Notes: generated by a model from the letters alone, not told the origin. Counted from the first letter of the stretch, positions 44,936 through 55,437 are shown. The stretch is 64,000 bases of DNA from Achatina immaculata (GCA_009760885.1 CM019703.1:7266459-7330458), one strand, 5' to 3'. Program-made: numbers and translations.

Positions 44936-45530
44936 ACATCGACCAAGGTCATGGATTAGTTGATAGTTACGGTTAATATAATAACCACTGCTTTAGTTTT
45001 CCAAGATAAGTTTGAAGTAAGTAGCTATTTGTGGATGTTGTCTAGATATTCTTCTTCTTCTTCTTCTCATCCTTTCAACTTTGATTTTCATCTTCTGGAG
45101 AGTTCTTCTTCTTCGCTGGAAAGTTGAACCTTCTGAGTTAACTAACCATCAGCCAGTTTATCTCTTCACTGCCTCAGAAGTTAATGAAAACTAATTGAGC
45201 AGACATACTCTATTTGCTGGAAACGAAGCACCTGTCCTGAATGTATCTGGGTCACACAGGTGAGAATCCCCGGAGGTCATTAGAGACTGGCTGAAGGGTC
45301 TGTGGTGCTGTTGATGCTGTCACTGCAGTTTTGACAGCGCTGATGTCCTCACAAACATGGCCGGCGCAAACAAGACCGAGCACGTGACACTTTATATTTA
45401 AAAACAGGCCAGAAAAATATTCTTCTTAGAATTCTTATCTGCTTAGTAATTCGTCAAAACAAAATGGACTCACATACAAATCCAATGGCTCAGAAAAATA
45501 AGCACGTCCAATAATAATAATAATAATACA
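44936..45530. other. unassigned sequence
   Basis: No gene recognised. CTT repeat at 45049-45066 and TCTTCTTCTT at 45103-45112. Confidence 0.45.
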
Positions 45531-45534
45531 AATA

Positions 45535-45686
45535 ATAATCATAATCATAATACAGAGATGGAAAGACAACATAGAAGAGGATATAAAAGAAATTGGTGTC
45601 ACCAACTGGAAAGAGAAGATTAGGAATAGAGAGGATTGGAGGCGAACTAAATCTGCATCAGTGAGCCTTAATGGCTCCGAAAGCTG
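45535..45686 (+). mobile_element. LINE 3' end, family 5, plus-strand copy of an inverted pair
   Basis: Encodes RWKDNIEEDIKEIGVTNWKE, KIRNREDWRRTKSASVSLNG, SES then TGA, followed by (AAT)n. The NWKEKIRNREDWR pattern is usual at the extreme C-terminus of non-LTR elements. Confidence 0.85.
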
Positions 45687-45716
45687 AATAATAATAACAA
45701 TAACAATAGCAATAAT
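45687..45716. repeat. AAT/AAC loop between inverted LINE ends
   Basis: ATAATAATAACAATAACAAT separates the two 3' ends. Confidence 0.85.
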
Positions 45717-46010
45717 CTTCCTCAACTTTCGGAGCCATAAAGGCTCATTTCTGCAGAAAGAGTTCGCCTCCATTCCTCTCTATTCTTAGTCTTCTCTCTC
45801 CTGTTGGTGACACCAATTTCCTGTATAAACTCTTCTATGGTGTCTCTCTATCTCTGTCTTGGCCTGCCTCTAGAACTTGTTTCCCTCATCTCTTGTACAA
45901 GCATCACTTTTCATTTGTCTGTTTCTCTTCCATTCTTGCTACATGCCCCAACCAGCGTTAGTCTGTTCATTTTGAGAACGTTTATAACCCTGTGATTTAA
46001 ATAGGCCGAT
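45717..46010 (-). mobile_element. LINE 3' end, family 5, minus-strand copy of an inverted pair
   Basis: Its complement carries RDTIEEFIQEIGVTNRREKT, KNREEWRRTLSAEMSLYGSE and upstream LVGACSKNGRETDK and RLTLVG-like coding remnants. It matches the plus copy over about 140 bp with the 3' ends facing each other. Confidence 0.83.
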
Positions 46011-46062
46011 AAGTTCAGTGTTCTTTCTAGCTCTCCATCCCCACTGTTTGTATCTTTTATGG

Positions 46063-46118
46063 GTATAATAATAATAATAATAATAATAATAATGTAATAA
46101 TAATATAATAATAATACT
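46063..46118. repeat. (AAT)n microsatellite
   Basis: About 17 units with two interruptions. Confidence 0.96.
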
Positions 46119-46199
46119 TGTTGAATCATTTTTATTTTTAGCGTATCCGTGGGGATAAACTGTTTATCTTTGTCCTTTTTTTCTAATCACCCTCTATTA

Positions 46200-46422
46200 C
46201 AGTGATTCTCAATCTGGGATTCACAGACCCCAAATTGTCTAGGAAAGCATTGTGGGTTGTGGGTCTCCACGGACCAGCAAATGGATTGGCTTGATTTAAA
46301 AAAAAAATAAAGATTCTCATATAAGTTCTATTTATTTATTTAATGAGGGGTCCACAAATGTTCTCAGGTAGGAAAGGTGGGGGGGGGGGGGTCACGACCA
46401 GAAAAAGGCTTGAGAACCACTG
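46200..46422. mobile_element. hAT-like MITE
   Basis: The left end CAGTGATTCTCAATCTGGG and right end (complement) CAGTGGTTCTCAAGCC are a good inverted pair with GATTCACAGACC / GGGGTCCACAAA subterminal signatures. About 223 bp with a G13 run inside. The flanking 8 bp (CTCTATTA / GCCTAGCT) do not match well. Confidence 0.72.
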
Positions 46423-47262
46423 GCCTAGCTCATCAACTTTCATTTATTGTCCCACGCGTATTTTCCTTTCTCTCCTTCTCATTTTCATTGTCCGTCCCCC
46501 ATTTACAGAACATATCGCATCACCACGACCAGCGATCGTAATTTGATTTGCTGTAAGAGTTTTTACTGCGCAAACAACGACAAATTATATATAAATGCAA
46601 TATTTTGTGAAATTAGATTCCTCTCTGTATTCCGGCCTGCCTTAGAAAACATTTACAAAATGGGTAGGTGAGAAATGAAGAATCTTCTATGTCAGTTTTG
46701 TAAAGCAAACAAAAAAAAAATCGGTCAGGGAAATTGGATTTATTTTTAATGCCCAACGGGAAAACTATTCGTTTTCTTTATACGTCTAATAATATTTTAT
46801 TATAAATGTATAGTTTTATAGGAACGGTCCAAAAATTGACAACAAATGCTGTCATTCGTCCAGGGCGAGTTTTGTCATATAAATGAAAGTTTCCCAGACT
46901 GCATTTTTTGGAGCTGCGTCATCTCTTAAGATATCTGTCGCCTTTTACTTTTCTCTAGGGGGAAAGAGAAGTCTGTACTGCCCAATGATGCCTCGCCTGC
47001 GACCGCCTGAGAGGGAGAGGGATAGCCGGTGTCGTCTTTACTTGGCTTGTTTACGAGTTCTGGAGATAAAACACCATAGATCTTGTCTTACAACATAAAG
47101 AATGTTGTATTTATTCCGCGTTTTGTCTCCGGGTTCGTCTTAAGAGCTGCAACTGTGTTAACTTTGGCAATTTTTTTAGAGATAATTTTGGCGAATTTTT
47201 AGAGATAATGAGGCTAACGGGGGCCGGTGTACACTGATGGGAGGACATTTAGTTTTTTTCAG
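46423..47262. other. unassigned sequence
   Basis: 0.8 kb without supported genes. A short frame at 46883-47098 has no recognised domain. Confidence 0.45.
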
Positions 47263-47264
47263 TG

Positions 47265-47790
47265 TAAGGCTGTGGAGTTAGAAGTAAGAAAATAGAATAT
47301 TCGGAGTCGGTGAGGGGGGAAATAGAAGAGTCAGAGGGTAAGAAACTAGAAGAGTTCATGTGTGGGAAAATAGAAGAATCGAAGAGTAAGAAATGTAAAA
47401 TAGTTGGGAGAGTAGGAATACAGAATAATCGGAGTCGTTGGGTAAGAAAAAAAAAATCAGAGTCGTTGAGTAGGTAATTAGAAGAATCAGAGTCGTTGAG
47501 TAGGAAATTAGAAGAATCAGAGTCGTTGAGTAGGAAATTAGAAGAACCAGAGTCGTTGAGTAGGAAATTAGAAGAATCAGAGTCGTTGAGTAGGAAATTA
47601 GAAGAATCAGAGTAGTTGAGTAGGAAATTAGAAGAATCAGAGTCGTTGAGTAGGAAATTAGAAGAATCGAAGTCGGTGAACAGGAAAATGGAAGAATCAG
47701 ATTCTGTGAGAAGGAAAATATAAAAATCATTTTCGGTGAGTGGGAAAATAGAAGAACTGGTGTCAGTGAGTAGGAATTTAAGGTTTGGCA
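47265..47790. repeat. 30-bp minisatellite, about 12 good copies plus degenerate flanks
   Basis: Unit TCAGAGTCGTTGAGTAGGAA, ATTAGAAGAA. Because 30 is ten codons, the minus strand reads LLNDSDSSNF repeats in one frame and LISYSTTLIL in another. Two open frames of 146-190 codons result. Frame-independent openness argues against a gene. Confidence 0.95.
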
Positions 47791-47865
47791 TAACAATTTT
47801 ACAGCTCTGTTTACTGGGCATAAAGACTGCGCTGGTATGACGATGTTGGTAGATGTTTTGCTCTA

Positions 47866-47870
47866 CTTCT

Positions 47871-47905
<35 letters not shown>

Positions 47906-47908
47906 TTC
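47866..47908. repeat. (CTT)n microsatellite at a family B end
   Basis: TTCTTCTTCTTC with one CCTC, directly before family B. Confidence 0.95.
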
Positions 47909-48060
47909 GTTCGACGTTGTTGGTCACTTCAGATCCTGATCCCTGTCGACATGACAAAGCCCGCAGTCCTCTCCAGATCCTGATAGAAGCCCAAAAGCTT
48001 TTGCCCCACGCTTGTGTCCTCTGGCCATGTCTCACGCCTCAGGTCTGCATGGTTTGGGCT
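47909..48060 (+). mobile_element. family B dispersed repeat
   Basis: GTTGTTGGTCACTTCAGATC, CTGATCCCTGTCGACATGAC and TCCAGATCCTGATAGAAGCC match the complement of 21088-21200 over about 90 bp. The downstream extension (CTCTGGCCATGTCTCACGCC) has no second copy here. Confidence 0.72.
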
Positions 48061-48149
48061 GTTTTGCTCTATAATTATCATAATAACTCTGTATTGGACA
48101 TTCAGTATTCAACTATATAAAATTTCCCAGCTTAAAATAAGTTACAGAA

Positions 48150-48350
48150 CTTGCTAATGACTGGGAGATTCAAAGGAAAAAAGTAAGACGAGGAAGGTCT
48201 GCAGAAAATGATCTCTACGGACTGACTAAGTGGCAAGGAGAAAGAAACAGAGAGCATTCGAACTGATCGGAAACACCAAGGATCACATAGGATGGGGAAT
48301 CATGACCATCAGCGCTGCCCTGCACGGCACGTAATGAGTGAAAGAAGCTT
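48150..48350 (+). mobile_element. LINE-like 3' end, unclassified
   Basis: Fragments such as KRKKVRRGRSAENDLYGLTK, WQGERNREHSN and later TMTISALPCTAR resemble the basic linker and terminal tail of non-LTR polyproteins, with a frameshift after NREHSN. No second copy in the window. Confidence 0.5.
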
Positions 48351-48389
48351 AAAATGTATCACATCACGGTACAAGTAACAATGGATTGC

Positions 48390-48503
<114 letters not shown>

Positions 48504-49018
48504 GTGACAAACACAAGCCACAAAAACAATAATAATAATATTAATAACTTTAATGAAATTGTGCCTTGGGAGAGAAATGCCTGCCCAAACAAAAGGCAGT
48601 TCTAAGTTTTAAAGGAGCGATCACATAAACGGCCAGGTAGGAACTGATAGCCCAGGTACAAAATGACGTCAGCAAGCAGGATGCCAGGTAATAGTCAGCA
48701 TGTGCTGGGGTAATTTTCTTTCAAATATTTTCAATGTTTACCCACAGCGGAAAAACACTTTCCCCCCTGGCATAGACCCATCAAGGGAAGGCAGAAAACA
48801 GTTGATTGCAAACTCCGAGCTCACCTGAAACCTTTTGACGGCGCACTTTTTGTTTTTTTTAATGAGAAAATAGGATGTTTGTGCTTGGTAGTGTTCCTTC
48901 CCTGCTCTGGTGGCGAAGACTTCTAATTCTGCAGCATCGTTGCTTTCATTTTGTTTTAACTATCTGCTGCGTTTTCTCTTCATGTCCTGGCAGAGTTCTG
49001 GAAATCGAAGAGCAGGTT
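48504..49018. other. unassigned sequence
   Basis: No gene recognised. Ends at a solo hAT-like end (CAGTGGTTCTCAATTCG at 49022). Confidence 0.45.
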
Positions 49019-49062
49019 TAGCAGTGGTTCTCAATTCGTGGCTTCGGTTACCGGCTGGAAAT

Positions 49063-49203
49063 CATTCATTCATTCATTCATTCATTCTTCTTCTTAAGGT
49101 TGTTGTTCTTCTTCTTGTTCTTCTTGTTCTTGTTCTTCTTCTTGTTCTTGTTCTTTTTCTTCTGCTTCTTCTTCTTGTTCTTCTTTTCTTCTTCTTCTTC
49201 TTT
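49063..49203. repeat. (ATTC)n and (CTT/GTTCTT)n tract
   Basis: Six or seven ATTC units, then TTCTTGTTCTTGTTCTT variants, ending at the family A 3' end. Confidence 0.93.
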
Positions 49204-49204
49204 A

Positions 49205-49485
49205 GTCTCCCTGGAACTGAGAACTGATGTTATTATGCAGCCGAGGCGGTGAAGATGTTGAGGCGCAGCGTCCTGTCAACTTGAGAGCTGGTCTGGTCCT
49301 GAGTGCAGCTATAAAAGCGTGTGCAGTACTTCTTCAGCAGTCTCCACCACCGTGATGGAGACTATGGCGATCCCTGCCCTTGTTGGCCAGGCTAGGCCTG
49401 TTACTGCGAGTACCAACGGGGAGGTGGGACCGGGTCTTGATCAGGTCTGGCTCGCCAACCCTGACTGTATGACATACATCGAACG
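49205..49485 (-). mobile_element. family A dispersed element, near full length
   Basis: On plus: GTCTCCCTGGAACTGAGAAC, GCAGCCGAGGCGGTGAAGAT, GCAGTACTTCTTCAGCAG, GCCAGGCTAGGCCTGTTACT and CTTGATCAGGTCTGGCTCGC. CTT repeats sit at its 3' end as in other copies. Confidence 0.86.
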
Positions 49486-49489
49486 AACA

Positions 49490-49600
49490 TACTTTGTTTT
49501 CCAGGGGTGAAGAATAGAGTACGAGGGCCTGACATTCTGCCCTTCATCAAATAATCTTCATTTTTATCAACTACTGGTTTTACTACAAGGATGCAAGTTA
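49490..49600 (-). mobile_element. family C retroposon 3' end, minus strand
   Basis: On plus: GAGGGCCTGACATTCTGCCC, TTCATCAAATAATCTTCATT. The complement gives GGGCAGAATGTCAGGCCCTC. Confidence 0.65.
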
Positions 49601-50115
49601 TATTGAAACAAAAAAAATGTCTTAAACATGTTAAATAAGACTATTACATTCAAGAATGTAAGATAATTAGCTGAAAGGGAGATAACTGGTATAACATTTT
49701 CATTGTAGTTCTTGTTACACTATATTCTTTCACATTCATTAAGAAACGACTGCCTATTGTACCCTGTTCTTTTAGAATAGAACTTGGTGACTGGTGAGAA
49801 AACGGTGAGAAAGATGAATAGATGTTTAAAGAGACATATAACTGCAGGCAAGTAGATACTGAAAATGTTAAAAATAAAGATGAAGAATTGCTTATAAATT
49901 TTAAATGATGTATGAAATGAAGCAGACTATATGGAAATCTAAATCAACATGCCCTTAGGTTCAAACAAAAGCGTGGTTATCTTTGAACAAATTGAGATGT
50001 TCGAGATCTACCCTGCACAGTGAATGCCGGGGGCAGGATCCACGTCTCATTACGGGTGGACCCGGTTTGCAATACCACCGGGTCACGGCCTGTTGTTTGC
50101 GTCGTCTTAAAAAGA
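49601..50115. other. unassigned sequence
   Basis: No gene recognised. A GACCCGGTTTGCAATACCAC / CCGGGTCACGG stretch near 50067-50092 is locally self-complementary. Confidence 0.45.
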
Positions 50116-50119
50116 TTTT

Positions 50120-50565
50120 TTTTTTAGAGTAATGTTCTAAGTGTACTACTCTATGGAGGCGAATGCTGGAAAATCACCCAAACTGTAGAAAACAAGTTGA
50201 ATTCTTTCCAGACTAAATGTTTACGAAGAATTAGAAAAATATTTTGGCCAAACACCATAAGAAATAACATCTTGCTGGCAGAAATGCATATGAAGCCACT
50301 GACAACAATTATTGAGGAAAGACACTGGCGATGGTAGAGACATGTGCTCCAGATGACTGACAACTCACTACCAAAAATAGCACTAAGATGGACACCACAG
50401 GGGAGCAGAAGTAAGGGGAGAGCAACGGAAACACGGAAAGGAACAAGAGAGAGGATGTTGAACAATAGAAGGCTCACCTGGGCGAGAGCGGAAAAAAAGG
50501 CAAAGGACAGGCGTTTGTGGAAAACCCTTGCGAAAGCCCCATATCCTTTGGGAACTTAAAGTTCA
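50120..50565 (+). mobile_element. LINE 3' end, family 1, longest copy
   Basis: Encodes SNVLSVLLYGGECWKIT, QTVENKLNSFQTKCLRRIRK, MKPLTTIIEERHWRW, then a TAG where the other copies have the W-L-G codons, and on to TPQGSRSKGRATETRKGTRE and KDRRLWKTLAKAPYPLGT before the final stop. Both the LLYG-E-W and GH-LRM blocks of the region after the polymerase are present. Terminates in GTTCAGAGAG and a (GA)n run. Confidence 0.9.
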
Positions 50566-50602
50566 GAGAGAGAGAGAGAGAGAGATAAAGAGAGAGAGAG
50601 AT
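50566..50602. repeat. (GA)n microsatellite at a LINE 3' end
   Basis: Begins exactly after TTAAAGTTCAGA of the LINE. Confidence 0.95.
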
Positions 50603-50850
50603 GAACAATTCAGTGCTTAGATCAAAGGGTTAATTGCAGAAGTATATATGTGTATATATATCTACACAGAAGGGAGCTGATGCTCTCAGATTTTCAGAAC
50701 CACTGTGATATATAGAGGGGGCCGGGATGAGATACAACTAGAAGAAACATATAGCAGATTTTTGGGACGTTGTCAACTCTATTTTCAGTAACACGTGCAC
50801 CCAGCGGAAGGTGTGCTAGGCTACATTTGGCAAACGTTTCGTAACACATA
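50603..50850. other. unassigned sequence
   Basis: No feature recognised. Confidence 0.4.
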
Positions 50851-50852
50851 CA

Positions 50853-51021
<169 letters not shown>

Positions 51022-51490
51022 CTTCGTTTGGTGGTGCTTTCATAAGTCTTTCTGCTTTTCTGCTTGATTTCTGTACCACGGTCGTATCTGCGCCCTCATT
51101 AATTTACGTCTCGTCCTCACTAAGAGAAACTCAAGCAAGCAGATGGCTCGTTTTCAAAATGGCCAAAAGTCACCCAGTTCCTAAATGGAATGTTATGCTG
51201 CTGAGCGGTTCTGGAATGTTATCGCCGTCGATTTGGATATGCTGGCCACGCTGGAACTTACCTGGGAAGTCGTAAATAACTGAAGCGAAGAAAACAGATG
51301 GGATCTTTCATGGCAAGGTAAAGTAACACGAAGCTTTCAGTGTCTTCTTCTTCTTCTTCTACTTGACATTGCGAACTTGTATACTCTCTTCAGACGACTC
51401 TAATGATGGGGTGTCCAATTTGGAGATCTCAGAACCATATCTGTATGTGGAAATCGACTTGTTGGTCGTATCTAAACCAACTAGTGTTTG
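51022..51490. other. unassigned sequence
   Basis: No gene recognised. A CTTCTTCTTCTTCTA tract at 51345-51360. Confidence 0.45.
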
Positions 51491-51494
51491 CTAA

Positions 51495-51800
51495 CTTAAA
51501 TTTAAAAAAGAGAAAAACTGAGAGTTAACTTCTTCTTTGTAGTCGCAGTTCGCCCTCAAACGGGCTTGGTTGCGTTGTGTCGCAGTTATGAGCCTTTTCG
51601 ACCCACCACATCCTACTTCGGCTCTATGTATTTTTAGGACCAGTTTCATCTTCCTACAGCGATCCCCGTTCACTTGGGCCGACTGGTGTCTCTTCAGAGG
51701 GGCATCACTGGGAAGCAGTCAACTTTGACGCAAGTATATCAGCCACGGGTCGCTGACCCATTCTCTCATTCAGCTTTAGTAGTGGGTCTTCGCTCGAGCG
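51495..51800 (-). mobile_element. possible retroposon fragment
   Basis: The minus strand encodes MNGDRCRKMKLVLKIHRAEV, GCGGSKRLITATQRNQARLR, ANCDYKEEVNSQ and ends beside AAGAAGAAG. The composition suggests a degraded retroelement open reading frame, but I cannot assign a family. Confidence 0.35.
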
Positions 51801-52165
51801 ACAGTTGTGAAGTAAAGTTGAATAGATTGTCTTTAATTATATTTCCAGATCTTTATTTTTAAAAATTACATGTTTGGTTTTTTTTTTTACATTTTAATCA
51901 AATAAATGACACTGCCGTAATGACCATGATAGTTGGAAAGAAGGTCTCACAGGACGCATGCCGCCCATGGTCTGCCAGCTGGACGTCCTCTGCCCTAATG
52001 TGTATAAGAGAAATCCGCCATTGTGTTTTGTTCCATTGTGTTTTATTTCATATTTTTTTATCACTCTTATTTCGATCTTATATGGTCACTCTTCCTCACC
52101 CACAGACACTTGATATGCAGTTAGCAAGTTCGTAAGCACGCGACATTAGCAAATCTTAAGTTCCG
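51801..52165. other. unassigned sequence
   Basis: Nothing recognised. Confidence 0.45.
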
Positions 52166-52168
52166 ACT

Positions 52169-52475
52169 ATGTAGCATTATGTTGACGGTATGTAGCATTA
52201 TGTTGACGGTACGTAGCATTATATTGACGGTATGTAGCATTATGTTGATGGTATGTAGCATTATGTTGACGGTATATAGCATTATGTTGACGGTATGTAG
52301 CATTATGTTGACGATATGTAGCATTATGTTCACGGTATGTAGCATTATGTTCACGGTATGTACCATTATGTTCACAGTATTTAGTATTGTGTTGACGGTA
52401 TGTAGCATTATGTTGACGGTATGTAGCATTATGTTCACGGTATGCAGCATTATGTTCACGGTATGTAGCAATCAG
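52169..52475. repeat. 21-bp minisatellite, about 14 copies
   Basis: ATGTAGCATTATGTTGACGGT with G/C and A/G variants (TTCACGGT). Because 21 is seven codons, both strands read through as heptad-like MLTVCSI/MLHTVNI repeats, which are not genes. Confidence 0.96.
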
Positions 52476-52496
52476 AATATCTACTCATTTCGTGGC

Positions 52497-52648
52497 AATG
52501 ATTCTTTGTCTTCAACAGACCCAAACTGACCAATCAAATTCTTTATCTTAAGCAGACCGAAGCTGACCAGTCAAATTCTTTGTATTAAACAGACACAAGC
52601 TGCCAATCAAGTTCGTTGTCTTGAACAGATCCAAGCTGGTCAGTCAAA
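52497..52648. repeat. 37-bp tandem repeat, 4 copies
   Basis: Units share ATTCTTTGTCTTAAACAGAC and CCAAGCTGACCAGTCAA, 75-85% similar by eye. Confidence 0.88.
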
Positions 52649-52737
52649 GATGAGACATCACGGTCACAAAATTAAACCAAAACAATATCCCAAAGCAAAA
52701 AAGAAAACATATAACGAATACTACAAACTCTGAATAC

Positions 52738-52835
52738 ATGTCAGTCAGTCAGTCATGTGCATGTTCCTTGCAGAACTTTGCCTCCCTACCAGCTCTCCTG
52801 TAGGCCTATAGGTTGTGAGCAAGATCCATCCATTA
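52738..52835 (-). mobile_element. LINE 3' end, family 2, short
   Basis: On plus: GTCAGTCAGTCAGTCATG, then TTGCAGAACTTTGCCTCCCT, ACCAGCTCTCCTGTAGGCCT, the complement of the terminal AYRRAVREAKF segment and GACT tail. Confidence 0.82.
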
Positions 52836-53200
52836 GAATAAATGACAAAGTGATAATCTTCCGACTGAGAGCAGGACATTGCAGGCTGAGACGACATCTA
52901 AAAATTGGCCCCAACAGACCTATGTGGCCTCAGCAAAGAGCAACAGACCCCCACATCACATCTTCTAGAGCTGGCAGCTACACAAGCCACTCAGGCAAAG
53001 GACCTGGCCAGACCCCAGCGTGCCAACCCCCCACCCCCCCACCCCTCACAGGAGCTTTATGGTGATGCTGAAAACCTGAGACGAACTGTTACATGTTGTG
53101 GAGGGAGGTTGGTGCCGATGTCTGAGCCAACGATGAAGGAGAAGACTAAACTAGACCGACAGGCCGAAGCTTCAATTACCTCGGTAAGATTCGGTCGAGT
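52836..53200 (+). mobile_element. jockey/I-like LINE C-terminal region, frameshifted
   Basis: Encodes INDKVIIFRLRAGHCRLRRH, LKIG, later in other frames ELLELAATQ and ELYGDAENLRRTVTCCGGRL, followed by a stop. The IFRLRTGH-RLR....LYG-AE-LRRT pattern belongs to the C-terminal end of jockey/CR1/I-type elements, where a CPCG zinc-knuckle normally lies between. Here that portion is frameshifted and its cysteines are not readable. Confidence 0.75.
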
Positions 53201-53269
53201 TTAGAATTGTAAGGTTTTTGTTTTTACCTCAGCTATGAAAACCAGTTAGTCAGAGATTACATTCACACG

Positions 53270-54075
53270 ACCAAACCTAGAACGACAGAAAGTAAGAAGA
53301 AACATTAAGAAGAAACACGAAAAAAGACAGAAAATGGAAACAAAATTAAAGAAATGAAAGAGAAATAATGGGGAAAAGGATAAAGAAAAGAAAGAAAGAA
53401 AACAAAATAGAAGAAAGAAAGACAGAAATGAAATGAAAGACAGTAAGGAAAGATAAAGAAAAAAAACTGGAAACAAAACAAAGAAAGAAGGAAGGAAAGA
53501 GGGAAGGAAAGAAAGAAATGAAATGAAATGAAAGAAGGTTAGGAAGGATAAAGAAAGAATGGAAACAAAATTTAAAAAAAAGAAATGAAATGAAACCAGT
53601 AAGAAAGGATAAGGAAAAAAATGGAAACAAAATAAGAAATAAAGAAAGAAAGAAAGAAAGAAATGAATTGAAATGAAAAGAAAGACAGTAAGGAAGGATA
53701 AACAAAAAATTGGAAACAAAACACGAAATTAAGAAAGAAAAAAAGAAAGAAAAGAAAGAAATGAATTGAAATGAAATAAAAGACAGTAAGAAGGGATAAA
53801 GAAAAAATGGAAATAAAATAAAACAGAAAGAAAGAAAGAAAAGAAAGAAAGAATGAATGAATGAAAGAATGAAAGACAGATAGAAAACAGATGAAAGAGG
53901 GTAAGGAACGATAAAGAAAGAATGAACACGAAAAAAGAAAGAAAGAAGAACGAAAGAAAGAACGGAAAGAAAATAAATATAAGAAAGAAAGAAAGAAAGA
54001 ATGAAATGAAACAAAGAAAGAAAAAAAAATAATGAATGAAAGAAGGTAAGAAAGATTATATAAAAGAAAGATATG
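53270..54075. repeat. GAAA-rich array with a longer unit of about 100 bp
   Basis: Almost pure purine on plus for 800 bases. Beyond GAAA repeats, a longer unit recurs seven or eight times: AATGAAATGAAAGACAGTAA, GGAAGGATAAAGAAA, ATGGAAACAAAA, then (GAAA)n. Phe/Leu/Ser-rich minus frames up to 222 codons are artefacts. Confidence 0.94.
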
Positions 54076-54352
54076 TTCCGATAGCAAATCCATATTCATA
54101 TCATCACCAGCTGTCACGTGATGTCTTTTTATATAGCCAGTAAGTGCTTTCGCAGCTACCCATCAGGTACTCCTTATCACCAACAGCCGAAACAACTACA
54201 ACAGCCTGTGATCTCCCAAGAAACGCACGTGCTCTGTGTTAGACAGCACTCTCCGTCGGGCTGATAAATTATGTTTCACTCGAGTGTGGTGAAAACCAGA
54301 CATCGCGGGTTTGAAACTTGAAGAAGGGGAAATAATCGTAAGGGAAAGTGTA
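54076..54352. other. unassigned sequence
   Basis: Separates a purine array from a pyrimidine array. No gene. Confidence 0.45.
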
Positions 54353-54354
54353 CA

Positions 54355-54387
54355 TTTTTTTTCCTCTTCTTTTTACGGTCAGGGTAG

Positions 54388-54419
<32 letters not shown>

Positions 54420-54685
54420 TATGGTTGTTTCTTTCTTTCTCGCTTCTATAGTTCTCTTTTTCTTTCTCAGATAATTTTCTTTGTTTCATTCTTTTTGTCT
54501 TTCATTCTTTCTTTAGATAGATTTCTTTCTTTCTTTCTTTCCTTATTTAGGTCATTTTCTTTCTTTATTTCTGTCTTTCTTTAAATAGTTTTCTTTCTTC
54601 TTATTTTTCTTTCTTTTTTCAAATATTCTTTCTATGTTTTGGATATATTTCTCTTTCTTTCTTTCTTTCTTTCTTTCTTCCTCAG
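54355..54685. repeat. (TTTC)n-rich tract
   Basis: TTTCTTTC blocks separated by TATGG/AGATAGTTT-like spacers, giving unit lengths of about 50-60 bp. Opposite strand bias to the preceding array. Confidence 0.93.
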
Positions 54686-54924
54686 GAAAGATTAAGGAAA
54701 AGAATACCAAGGAGACAGTTCTAGTTCCGTCTTTATGTTTTTGCTCGCATTTGACCCAGTTTCACAAATTAACTTTACTCTGGTCTCAAGTGCTGTCAGA
54801 TTATCTACCAACCTCTGCTGAAAATGGAATCAATGTCAACCACAGCTGATTCTTGAGACTTAAAAGTTTGAATGTGGCGTGTGTCTGAACAAGGTATTAT
54901 TTCTTCCTCTTTAAAAAAAATTAT

Positions 54925-54990
54925 AGCACCCTGTAGTGTACCAACAAATCAAGGAAAATATGGTTCTTCATTATATCCGCAAATTTACTT
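54925..54990 (+). mobile_element. SINE 3' fragment
   Basis: CACCCTGTAGTGTACCAACA, AATCAAGGAAAATATGG matches 7689-7726. Confidence 0.65.
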
Positions 54991-55029
54991 CTGTGGCGTA
55001 GAACAGGTTATGTATGGCATAACAGTCAA

Positions 55030-55265
55030 CAAAAAAAATGAAAAAAAAAAGTCAGGGAAATGGATTGATCGTGTGCTCTGAAGGTAACCCAGAAACAGCG
55101 CTTCAGGAACCATGAAACAGATTTCCGGGGGAAAAAGAAAGAGAGGAAGATCAAAGACTACCTGGCGGAGAAGTGTGGAAGCTGACATGAGTAGCATGCA
55201 GCACATCTAGGGCAACAATACGAAGACGGGCCCCAGATAGTGCTATGCGGAGAGAGAATGTGTTT
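55030..55265 (+). mobile_element. LINE 3' end, family 6
   Basis: Encodes KSGKWIDRVL, then after frameshifts and stops GKRKRGRSKTTWRRSVEADM and SSMQHI.GNN, ending FQPFKTSQGV-like residues. Same arrangement as 44398-44655. Confidence 0.82.
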
Positions 55266-55287
55266 CTGCCATTCAAAACGTCACAGG

Positions 55288-55437
55288 GTGTGCTGGGAGG
55301 TGATTGCTTGGCCGATAACCGACCAAGAACATGATTGGATGGCCGATCACCGACCAAGGACATGATTGGATGGCTGATCACCGACCAAGGACATGATTGG
55401 ATGGCTGATCACCGACCAAGGATATGATTGAACGGAA
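55288..55437. repeat. 31-bp tandem repeat, 4-5 copies
   Basis: Units GACCAAGGACATGATTGGAT, GGCTGATCACC. Confidence 0.95.

Noticed and set aside
47249..47821. 190-codon frame with LLNDSDSSNF repeats
   Set aside because: 30-bp minisatellite. A second frame is also open for 146 codons.
52121..52529. Heptad-like MLTVCSI / MLHTVNI repeats on both strands
   Set aside because: 21-bp minisatellite, open on both strands.
53246..54117. Phe/Ser/Leu-rich membrane-protein-like frames up to 222 codons
   Set aside because: Reverse translation of GAAA repeats. Hydrophobicity comes from TTT/CTT/TCT codons.
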